A stretch of 64,000 nt of DNA from Tamlana sp. I1 (GTDB lineage Bacteria > Bacteroidota > Bacteroidia > Flavobacteriales > Flavobacteriaceae), in NCBI RefSeq assembly GCF_015355625.1, contig NZ_JACLAF010000008.1:159325-223324 (forward strand), written 5' to 3'. Each line of letters begins with the position of its first letter. Positions within the stretch are counted from its first letter, which is position 1. This document shows positions 17,719-24,242 of the stretch, in pieces. A program made the translations under genes and the position numbers. Under the pieces are notes generated by a model, which saw only the letters and a list, made by a program, of their open reading frames with translations, was not told where the DNA came from and searched no databases.

Positions 17719-17947
17719 ATGATGTAATAATCGGTTGAAACTCATAAAAGAATTAAGAATACTTTTCGAACACCCTAATCACCAGAAATATCTTCTAACA
17801 CCAAAAAAGAAAAGTAACAACAAGAAAAATTATGCTACAACAGTATCGTTTTTTAGTATTTTAGAACGCTGTGAGTAGGAAGGCAAGAAACTTTCAAGAT
17901 GATGATGCCGTTTTAGAGATGGATAAGCTAGGTTTTTTTGGGCTGAA

Positions 17948-17977
17948 GGCACTAGTAGATACTAGCGCTAGCAGGGG
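17948..17977 (+). repeat. 30-bp dispersed repeat, plus orientation
   Basis: Its reverse complement matches 19511-19540 with few differences (core gctagtatctacta). Both copies lie between small decayed genes. Confidence 0.6.
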
Positions 17978-18032
17978 TATTTGTTTTCCTTAGAAAATCT
18001 AAAAACATACTAAACATATAAAAAAATGCACT

Positions 18033-18257
18033 ATGAGTAAGTCAAATTATAAAATGAATTGGTATGACTATTTAGTCTATTCTGTAATTTCGATAGCTCT
18101 CGCTTTAGCTATAGCCTTTAAGTGGTTTTCAGCAATGATAGGAGGTAGACCTTATAGTGAGCTAAGTTCGTCTAAATCTTCTGGTTTAGCCTACATGGTA
18201 TCAATAATTGAACAGCGCAATTGGAGGTTTGTATTAGTAATAACATTTTTTTTATAG
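18033..18257 (+). CDS. Small membrane protein, frameshifted at a T8 run
   Basis: The frame encodes 74 residues with a membrane segment near the N-terminus (YLVYSVISIALALAIAF) and a second beginning at the end (FVLVITFFL), then stops. Adding one T to the run at 18246-18253 would let the second segment continue as FVLVITFFFIALLYIKKAIK and end at 18307. The gene is therefore either mutated, phase-variable, or carries a sequence error. No family is recognised. It lies in a group of small orphan genes between the 45-bp repeats. Confidence 0.5.
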   Translation: MSKSNYKMNWYDYLVYSVISIALALAIAFKWFSAMIGGRPYSELSSSKSSGLAYMVSIIEQRNWRFVLVITFFL

Positions 18258-18330
18258 CTCTACTGTATATAAAAAAAGCAATAAAAATTTATAACGAAAA
18301 CAAATAAGACTTCCTATAGGTAAAGTCCGC

Positions 18331-18352
18331 TAGCGCGAGCGTCCCGCTCGTG
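18331..18352 (+). repeat. REP-like hairpin repeat, copy 1
   Basis: Contains gcgagcg-tcc-cgctcgt, a near-perfect 7-bp stem that is GC-rich against an AT-rich background. The same sequence recurs at 20457-20480. Confidence 0.6.
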
Positions 18353-18362
18353 AGATAGTAAT

Positions 18363-18554
18363 CGAAATAGTATTATAAAAAATGACGCTACAAAGTTGAT
18401 TGAGCCGTTTGGTTTTGCTAAAGAAATAAAGTATTTAAGGGAAAATGATGTTAACCAAGTAAAATTTAAAGATGGCTCAGTATTAGATTTAAATAGTGTG
18501 GATTTAGATAATATCGGTTTGGATTGGAAAACTCATTGGAAATATGATAAGTAA
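18363..18554 (+). pseudogene. C-terminal fragment of an unknown protein
   Basis: An open frame with no usable early start codon encodes about 63 residues, including EPFGFAKEIKYLRENDV and LDNIGLDWKTHWKYDK before a TAA. The composition is protein-like, and the fragment begins directly after a hairpin repeat. I read it as the 3' remnant of a gene cut by repeat insertion or recombination. Family unknown. Confidence 0.45.
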
Positions 18555-18624
18555 ATAAAGAATAGCATGAATATAATAAATAAAAGATTTAGATGTAAAA
18601 CGGTAATACCTCACGTAATATATA

Positions 18625-19059
18625 ATGATATACAGTCTGGTAGTAGAGTTACGGATATATACATATATATATAATAAAACAGTTACTTTGACATATCATT
18701 CATACTCAAAAGAGACAGACGAATATATAGTTAAGAGCGATAATAAATCTAATAAGTTTGAACCTTTAGATAATAAGGAAACAGTAAAACAAACCTTAAA
18801 TAGAAGTATAGAAAGTGGTAATGATCCTACAGTTAAAGAATACCAGATAGATAAAAATACAATTATCATGACTGAGACTAATATTGACGGTAAAGTCATT
18901 GTAAGATTTAAAGGAGAAATTTTACTTGATGGTGATGCTATAAGAGGTGTTTTTTATAATAAGGGCGAACAAGTAACCCCTATGCGAGTATACTACAATG
19001 TAGATAAACCGTTGCCTAACCCACTATTGCCAGATAATGACATAAATGAAAATATATAA
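18625..19059 (+). CDS. Hypothetical protein, start region disturbed by an AT repeat
   Basis: 144 residues, polar and beta-rich, with no signal peptide and no recognised family; it ends in a proline-rich PLPNPLLPDND tail. The first 20 residues are odd because they read through an AT dinucleotide tract (18663-18673). A different frame starting at ATG 18567 (MNIINKRFRCKTVIPHVIYN) runs into the same tract and stops; one extra AT unit would join it to this frame. The true start may thus be 18567. The next gene begins at the base after the stop, so the two are coupled. Confidence 0.5.
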   Translation: MIYSLVVELRIYTYIYNKTVTLTYHSYSKETDEYIVKSDNKSNKFEPLDNKETVKQTLNRSIESGNDPTVKEYQIDKNTIIMTETNIDGKVIVRFKGEILLDGDAIRGVFYNKGEQVTPMRVYYNVDKPLPNPLLPDNDINENI

Positions 19060-19506
19060 ATGAACCCTATACTATTAATATTAGCATTATTGTTTTTAAT
19101 ACCAATAACTAAGGAAATTAGGCTATTAATACGTGTAAAATGGTATTCAAAAAGAATTATTGGACAAGTTACTAATGATATAATAATAAAAGAAACTTTT
19201 ACAAGATATTATGTTTCAATATTACAAGGCGGCAAATATAGGTCTATAAAAATATCATATAAATTTAGATTTAATAACAAAGAGTATAAAATTGTTAATG
19301 ATGATTTAGTTTTTTCTCCTAAATCTAAATTCAATAAATTAAAAAAAGATGATAACATTGATATATATGTATATTCAAAAAATAATGAAATAAAAAACAC
19401 ATGGCTTTTTAAGCCGACAATTATGAGAGTAATTCCGTTAATGTTATTGTTTATAATGTTATTGATTGTGGCTTATTTGTCAGCTGACATGTATTGGGAT
19501 AATTAG
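19060..19506 (+). CDS. DUF3592-like two-TM membrane protein
   Basis: 148 residues with a membrane helix at each end (ILLILALLFLIPIT; VIPLMLLFIMLLIVAYLSA) and a beta-rich middle containing IKISYKFRFNNKEYKI and KKDDNIDIYVYSKN. This layout fits the DUF3592 group of small membrane proteins, of unknown function. The ATG directly follows the TAA of the upstream gene. Genes of this size and kind often lie in toxin-immunity clusters, but no toxin is visible here. Confidence 0.65.
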   Translation: MNPILLILALLFLIPITKEIRLLIRVKWYSKRIIGQVTNDIIIKETFTRYYVSILQGGKYRSIKISYKFRFNNKEYKIVNDDLVFSPKSKFNKLKKDDNIDIYVYSKNNEIKNTWLFKPTIMRVIPLMLLFIMLLIVAYLSADMYWDN

Positions 19507-19510
19507 AAAT

Positions 19511-19540
19511 CCTATGCTAGTGCTAGTATCTACTAATGCA
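19511..19540 (-). repeat. 30-bp dispersed repeat, inverted copy
   Basis: Inverted relative to 17948-17977 and differing at a few positions. It lies a few bases after the DUF3592-like gene stop. Confidence 0.6.
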
Positions 19541-19764
19541 GTCAAAGAAAATGAAAGCGAGAATTAGATTGCAATATGTAGAAAGTACAAGTTTAGCTTT
19601 GAAAAATGAAACTATTACCCAAATAAAGCCAGTTGGCAATAGAGCGAAAAAGTTTCTTACGAGTGGATGAATTACCTCAAAATATAAATATTGAAAACTC
19701 TGTAGACTTTTATGTCAATGATTTTGCAACAGATGGATATGGTATTTACAAAAAGGCATTTTAA
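19536..19764 (+). pseudogene. Frameshifted remnant of an unknown small protein
   Basis: An ATG at 19536 opens a frame with RIRLQYVESTSLALKNETI and PVGNRAKKFLTSG, then a stop at 19670. From about 19645 another frame continues the same protein-like text as RVDELPQNINIENSVDF, YVNDFATDGYGIYKKAF and a TAA at 19762-19764. A single one-base shift near 19645-19655 would join them into about 75 residues. I recognise no family. Confidence 0.5.
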
Positions 19765-19769
19765 TAAAT

Positions 19770-20429
19770 ATGACAGCAAAAGAGCTTAAAACATTTCTAA
19801 GTAATGCATTTAAAGAAAAATTAAGTCCATTAGGATTTAAGAAAATAAGAGATAATTATGTGCTAACTGAGGGTGATAGAACTTATTCTTTAACGTTTAA
19901 TAGTTTGAATTACGATAATTCTTACCGAACATCATTTAGTGCTTTTACAGGTTATATAATAGTCAATAAAATACTTCAAAGAGCTTTAGGAGAAGATGAA
20001 CAAAAAGTTAATAAAACAAAAATAGGTGATCAAATATACCTAACACAAGTAATACTTTGGGAACAAGGAAATTATCTTTGTAAGGATTACGATATTTACA
20101 CATTGAAAGAAGCTAAAAAAGCTGTTGACGAAATAGTTGAACACTTTACAGATAATATTCTTCCAGAGTTTAAGAAAATAAATAGTCTATTTGATTTTGA
20201 CCAATTGTTTAACTTAGGGGATTATATAAAAAACAGTAAACGTCTGAAATTAGATATTATGTGTGCATTGGTAATTGCAAAGTTAGTTTCAAACCCAAAT
20301 TACAATAGTCTTAGTAAAAATTATCAAAAGAGAATAGACCATTTTAGCGAATGGGATAAAAAAGAAGTGAATAATCTAATTCAATATTTAGAATCCAACT
20401 CTGGAAAATTTGAAAATCACCCTGCATAA
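19770..20429 (+). CDS. DUF4304-like protein, candidate orphan immunity protein
   Basis: 219 residues, cytoplasmic. The N-terminus (KELKTFLSNAFKEKLSPLGF, then KKIRDNYV and alternating beta strands) has the DUF4304-like pattern helix - L-x-P-x-G-F-K - strands. The C-terminal half is helical (LKLDIMCALVIAKLVSNPNY). The protein encoded at 21711 has the same layout and similar motifs, so the two are probable paralogues. Such proteins are often immunity factors of polymorphic toxin systems. This is inference from architecture and context; no toxin gene is in the window. Confidence 0.6.
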   Translation: MTAKELKTFLSNAFKEKLSPLGFKKIRDNYVLTEGDRTYSLTFNSLNYDNSYRTSFSAFTGYIIVNKILQRALGEDEQKVNKTKIGDQIYLTQVILWEQGNYLCKDYDIYTLKEAKKAVDEIVEHFTDNILPEFKKINSLFDFDQLFNLGDYIKNSKRLKLDIMCALVIAKLVSNPNYNSLSKNYQKRIDHFSEWDKKEVNNLIQYLESNSGKFENHPA

Positions 20430-20456
20430 GCTCTTTTAGTTTTAATATCTCCCCGC

Positions 20457-20480
20457 AAGCGCGAGCGTCCCGCTCGTGAC
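20457..20480 (+). repeat. REP-like hairpin repeat, copy 2
   Basis: Same gcgagcg-tcc-cgctcgt hairpin as 18331-18352, in the same orientation, about 30 bases after the preceding gene. A RAYT remnant begins 157 bases further on. Confidence 0.6.
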
Positions 20481-20636
20481 GTTAGGAGTAGGAAGGAATA
20501 ACATGAGAAAAAAGATAGGTGTAAAAAATTAAAATAATACTATTAAAAACCTGCTTTTAGTTTGTTTTCCAGCACAATAAAAATGCTTGCCCTAGCAGTT
20601 AAGGGAGGACAAAAGTAATAAGGCTAAGCATAACAA

Positions 20637-20729
20637 ATGAGTAGAAAATATAAATCCCATACCCAAACAGTAGCTTATTTTATAACCTTCTCAACTGTGT
20701 ATTGGTTAGATATTTTTACAAGACAATAA
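20637..20729 (+). pseudogene. Truncated RAYT (REP-associated tyrosine transposase) N-terminus
   Basis: Thirty codons starting MSRKYKSHTQTVAYFITFST, then VYWLDIFTRQ and a stop. This matches the typical first 30 residues of flavobacterial IS200-like/RAYT transposases (M-S-R-K-Y-K ... Y-F-V-S-F-A-T-V-x-W-x-D-V-F). The catalytic HUH and tyrosine regions are absent, so it is a 5' remnant. The rest of 20430-20770 holds a REP-like hairpin and no other gene. Confidence 0.7.
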
Positions 20730-20770
20730 AAAAAAGCACATGTTTTTGAACAAACAAACCCTAACGTTTT

Positions 20771-21430
20771 ATGAAAACTAAATTAGAATTAGGTGTATAT
20801 CGTTTTTTTAACGAGGCTAACAAAACTTTCGAAACCATAATATTAACTAGAGGTTTTAATAAATTTTATTGGTCCGTTAATAAATATAAAACTTTAGATT
20901 TTTCGGTACTAAAAAAAGGACTATTTGGTAAAAGAAAAACTACGAATAAAACACTCGAACTAAACTTCTTTAATAACGAACACCCTCAATTAAAAGGAGA
21001 AATACTATCTGAAACTAGTTTTAAAATTAATGATGATGGTACCCCTAAAATTTTCAAAAAAGAAAACGACCTAAAGGACCTAAACAATAAAGAAATAGCC
21101 TTAAAATCTACCTTATTTATTTTTATTGCCGCTTGTATTTATTTTATATACGCTCTGTTAAATCCATATTTTAATGCTTCATTAGAAAATCAGCATACAA
21201 GTACGGAAATTCCAATAGCTATCGAGGTATTAACAACAAAAAACACTTTTGTTACATCAAAAGGCGTAGGTAAACTTAGGTTTCCTGTAATTAAGGAAGA
21301 AGAACAGGTTAGTTTATGTGTTAAAACAAAAAACAATTTGTACACGACACGCTATTATAATGCTCTTGGCGAAAAACTACAAACGGTGTTGCCTATAAAA
21401 AAACATAACAGAACAAAAAATAAACTTTGA
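20771..21430 (+). CDS. Hypothetical membrane protein, frameshifted at an A7 run
   Basis: 219 residues: a polar N-terminal domain (about 1-115), one membrane helix (LFIFIAACIYFIYALL, about 120-135), then a beta-rich region. The last residues (KKHNRTKNKL) are read past an A7 run at 21397-21403. Removing one A would continue the protein to 21626 and add a second hydrophobic helix (VVVVSILLLSFIFLLIFL). The intact form would have about 284 residues. No family recognised. Confidence 0.55.
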   Translation: MKTKLELGVYRFFNEANKTFETIILTRGFNKFYWSVNKYKTLDFSVLKKGLFGKRKTTNKTLELNFFNNEHPQLKGEILSETSFKINDDGTPKIFKKENDLKDLNNKEIALKSTLFIFIAACIYFIYALLNPYFNASLENQHTSTEIPIAIEVLTTKNTFVTSKGVGKLRFPVIKEEEQVSLCVKTKNNLYTTRYYNALGEKLQTVLPIKKHNRTKNKL

Positions 21431-21626
21431 TGTTAACCAAATAGTAAAGATTAATACGCTGTATAACAATAACAATGATATTACCGAATTGCGTATTAAC
21501 GATGTAACGATAAAAGCTTTTAAAGCGAAGAAAATGACACAAATAACAACGACACCGGTGGTTGTCGTTAGCATTCTTTTGCTAAGTTTTATTTTTTTAC
21601 TAATTTTCCTATGGAATGAACCTTAA
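21431..21626 (+). pseudogene. Out-of-frame C-terminal part of the preceding membrane protein
   Basis: In the shifted frame this segment encodes FDVNQIVKINTLYNNNNDI, TELRINDVTIKAFKAKKMT and a C-terminal membrane helix ending LWNEP. It lacks its own start and joins the 20771 ORF if the A7 run were A6. Confidence 0.55.
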
Positions 21627-21710
21627 TTGGCACGCTTTCATAAACATATTTTTTAGAAATAAGAAAAAAACACCCAGATAAATCACCATATCACACAAAG
21701 ATTTTAACCT

Positions 21711-22373
21711 ATGAAAATAGCAGAAAAACGTAAGCAACTATTTGATAGTTTAACTCCAGTATTAAAACCTAAAGGGTTTAAATTATTTAAAACAGGCGGA
21801 AACCCATGTTATATTTACTATAAAAATGATATAGCTATAGATTTAGGGTTTAACTTTTTTAAACTTGGAGATATAACTTTTTCTAGTTACGGTATTACAC
21901 ACTACGAAGTTGAAGACTATATTTTAGCATTAAATAAATTTCCTGAAGTTTTTAAGGAAAAAAAGAAAGATCATTTGAATACTGTATACCAATGGGAAAC
22001 CAAATGTATTCATGGTTTTGACGCAAACACACCCGAAGAAATTGAACAAGGTATAGAGTTGATAAACACCTACATAAACGGTGAGGGACAAACTTTTTTA
22101 GACACCTATATGTATTTGCCAAATATTCTTAAAAGAATGGATGAATTGGAAGCTAAAGGAAGTTCTTGGCAAGACATATTAGCTGGTACTTTAGATGCAT
22201 ATTTTAGAGTTTTAATTATCTCTAAATTATGTAATGATTCTAATTATGAATCTAAAAAAGCATTAGTGGATTTAATATTTGAAAAACCAGGTTATGAAAA
22301 TTGGATCCCCTTCTATGAAAAACTAAAACTTGTTTTACCCACAATACAACCAAAATATAATTTAGATCATTAG
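21711..22373 (+). CDS. DUF4304-like protein, paralogue of the 19770 product
   Basis: 220 residues, cytoplasmic. It shares the order seen in the protein encoded at 19770: an N-terminal helix with LTPVLKPKGFKLFKTGG, a beta region, a middle YLPNILKRMDELEAKG helix and a helical C-terminus (RVLIISKLCNDSNYESKK). Several residues in the last helix pair match between the two (I-S/A-K-L ... N-Y). I take it as a diverged copy, probably an orphan immunity-type gene. It is the last gene inside the 45-bp direct repeats. Confidence 0.6.
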   Translation: MKIAEKRKQLFDSLTPVLKPKGFKLFKTGGNPCYIYYKNDIAIDLGFNFFKLGDITFSSYGITHYEVEDYILALNKFPEVFKEKKKDHLNTVYQWETKCIHGFDANTPEEIEQGIELINTYINGEGQTFLDTYMYLPNILKRMDELEAKGSSWQDILAGTLDAYFRVLIISKLCNDSNYESKKALVDLIFEKPGYENWIPFYEKLKLVLPTIQPKYNLDH

Positions 22374-22390
22374 AAATTCCCTAGCAATCA

Positions 22391-22435
22391 GGTTCTGTCT
22401 CGTCACCCTGAATTTATTTCAGTGTCGCATCAAAC
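22391..22435 (+). repeat. 45-bp direct repeat, right copy (island boundary)
   Basis: 43 of 45 positions match 17674-17718. It lies 18 bases after the last island gene stop. The copies frame 4.7 kb and could support deletion by recombination. Confidence 0.75.
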
Positions 22436-22622
22436 TTGTTTTGTGACATAATAGCGGGGATTTAAGGTATAAGTCCGCGCTATTAGATCTCTCGCAGGTA
22501 GGTTAATTGAACTGCTTGCTTCTTTAATTTGGGGCTGTAAAATTGTTTTTTCATATTTCTAAGATATTTGTTTTGTAACAAACGGTCTTTAATTTTATGT
22601 CCGAGTAAAGGTCGCAACGCCA

Positions 22623-23036
22623 TTATTTTCGGGCTAAAAATTCTTTTGCAGTCAAAACAGGAATTTTTGAGTTTTTAAAGTCTCTTTTATTTCGTGTGAT
22701 TATTATGTCTATTTGATTTTCAAAAGCAGAGTAATATTGTAATCTGTCTTCAAAATCTGGAAAATTATCATCACTCAAGGCTAATTCTGTAATCTTATCA
22801 TCTAAACTTAATAACTCAACAAGCACTTTAAATTTTCTTAATATTTCTCTAGCTTCTTTTGCTGATTTGAGTTTTGAAAGAATATAATTTGTATTTGCAA
22901 AGGTTAAGGATGAAATGGTGAGTTCTAGTTCTTTTTTGTCCGCACGAGAAAATAAATCGGCAGCCTCATCATAGAATTTATCTCTTTTTGAAAGTAAATC
23001 TATTACGATGTTGGTGTCAATCAATAATCTGCTCAT
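22623..23036 (-). CDS. PIN-domain ribonuclease toxin (VapC-like)
   Basis: 137-residue PIN-domain protein. The acidic metal-binding pattern is visible: LLIDTNIVIDLL at the N-terminus, DDNFPDFEDRLQY in the middle and TRNKRDFKNS towards the end. PIN toxins cut tRNA or other RNA when the antitoxin is lost. The start overlaps the antitoxin stop by four bases on the minus strand. The family is firmly recognised; the target is unknown. Confidence 0.88.
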   Translation of the reverse strand: MSRLLIDTNIVIDLLSKRDKFYDEAADLFSRADKKELELTISSLTFANTNYILSKLKSAKEAREILRKFKVLVELLSLDDKITELALSDDNFPDFEDRLQYYSAFENQIDIIITRNKRDFKNSKIPVLTAKEFLARK

Positions 23037-23278
23037 TTGTATTTCTCGATTAGGTAATCAGTATAAGCATCTTTTACATCAAAATCTTCATCAAGTGTAA
23101 TTACTCCACTTAAACTTTCAACAAGAGGTGTTATTTCTGTTGAGTTCTTTGTCCGTTTAGTGAGCGTAGTTAAATAAGATTCGATAAGTTTAGATAAGCT
23201 AATGTTATTTGATTTGGCATATTTTTTTGCACTTTCAATAATTGCTTGGTCTAAGCTCAATGTCAATTTTTTATCCAT
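23033..23278 (-). CDS. Antitoxin partner of the PIN toxin (DUF6364-like)
   Basis: 81 residues beginning DKKLTLSLDQAIIESAKKYA, then SNNISLSKLIESYL, the ribbon-helix-helix pattern seen in DUF6364/VapB-type antitoxins. It is followed by an acidic C-terminal tail that probably binds the toxin. Translation is coupled to the PIN gene. Two TTACGTA sites lie upstream, as expected for autoregulation. Confidence 0.82.
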   Translation of the reverse strand: MDKKLTLSLDQAIIESAKKYAKSNNISLSKLIESYLTTLTKRTKNSTEITPLVESLSGVITLDEDFDVKDAYTDYLIEKYK

Positions 23279-23288
23279 AATAATTGTT

Positions 23289-23319
23289 TTACGTACAAAT
23301 TTAATAAATTATTACGTAA
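23289..23319 (-). promoter_or_regulatory. Promoter/operator of the PIN toxin-antitoxin pair
   Basis: Two copies of the near-palindrome ttacgta (23289-23295 and 23312-23318) lie 23 bases apart. On the minus strand a TAAATTTG -7 box (23296-23303) sits between them, 18 bases from the antitoxin start. This arrangement suggests repressor sites that overlap the promoter. Confidence 0.5.
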
Positions 23320-23675
23320 AGTTGATTTTGTTACAGAATTTTTTGTGTGTGGCTAACGTCAGTTTGTCTCAAAACTACCAATTAAAATTTAAGGATAGAT
23401 TAAAAAGAAAGGATTAACAAAGAATAGTCGTACAATACGGTTTTTGGCAAAAAAAAACAGAAAATACTGGTACTATTTTTGTCTTTAATGCCGTATCATG
23501 CTTTAGAATCCCGATCCAAGGCACCCTCAGAAAGCTTCTTTTAGCATGTCGTTTATGGCTTAAGGAGAGGCGTCGAGAAGGAGATTATATTTAAAATTTA
23601 GCGGTTCTAGGCTTCGCTCGAACATCGTGGTGATGAAATTTTTGTTGATTTTCAAGATTGTAAATAAAAGGATTC

Positions 23676-23707
23676 AGACCCTTCAGGTTTTGAAACCTGA
23701 AGGGTCT
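23676..23707 (+). repeat. Perfect 15-bp hairpin repeat
   Basis: Stem 23676-23690 and 23693-23707 with a 2-base loop, then TTTT. It could terminate transcription, but no gene on the plus strand precedes it closely. It shares cccttcaggtt with the ends of the 42954-43171 element, so a dispersed repeat is more likely. Confidence 0.6.
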
Positions 23708-23714
23708 TTTGGAA

Positions 23715-23736
23715 AAACCAAAAACCAAAAACCAAA
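23715..23736 (+). repeat. Short A-rich tandem repeat
   Basis: Three consecutive aaaaacc-type heptamers. Common low-complexity spacer in such genomes; no function inferred. Confidence 0.5.
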
Positions 23737-23747
23737 CTCCAATCTCC

Positions 23748-23895
23748 GGGTTAGGGATAGCAGTGGAAATCCTTTTTTTGCTGAATAAATTAAAAGACCA
23801 TTGTGTTAACTAGGGTTTAGTTTACATACGAAAACCTAGAGGCATAACAAAAAAAGATTGCAACGAATAGCCCGACCCTTGGGTAACCCCCAAAA
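23748..23895 (+). ncRNA. Structured repeat element, possible RNA
   Basis: The 5' part (23748-23780) and 3' part (23848-23878) are complementary in segments: gggttaggg with cccgaccc, and aatccttttttt with aaaaaaagatt. The middle holds its own hairpin (ctagggttt at 23810 with aaaacctag at 23831). I have seen very similar sequence between genes in many Flavobacteriaceae, so it looks like a conserved structured element, either a transcribed RNA or a mobile palindrome. The rest of 23279-24242 contains repeats but no convincing gene. Confidence 0.4.
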
Positions 23896-24242
23896 TATAG
23901 CTTTGAAAAAGGCATTCATAAAGTTTTCAAAAAAAAACTAAAAAAAAGTTTGTAATTCAATTTTTTGTTTTTCATTTGCACTCTATTTAGCTGAACAAAT
24001 TGAACACTGTTTCTATGTTCGGGCTTTTGAAAATTAGGAAGTCATATTCAAAAGCAGCTTACCGATTAAGCGACCGAATTTTAAAGCTAACTTCCGTATC
24101 ACCCATATATGCGATCCAGCATAAATACGGCTTTGTGCCCACTACCGAACGCGAAATTCAAGTTTGATTCCATTTATTTTTTATTATCTTAACACGTAGT
24201 TAATCTACTATTTACATCTTTAACTTTTTTAAAAACAGTACA

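Noticed and set aside
18300..20480. CRISPR array from the short repeats in the island
   Set aside because: There are only two copies of each unit at irregular distances, with genes between, and no cas genes.
23202..23417. 71-codon plus-strand frame over the VapB-like start
   Set aside because: It overlaps the antitoxin and its promoter and has no start-site support or recognisable features.
23676..23712. Rho-independent terminator
   Set aside because: It has a perfect stem and TTTT, but no plus-strand gene precedes it and the sequence matches a dispersed repeat, so it is listed as a repeat.
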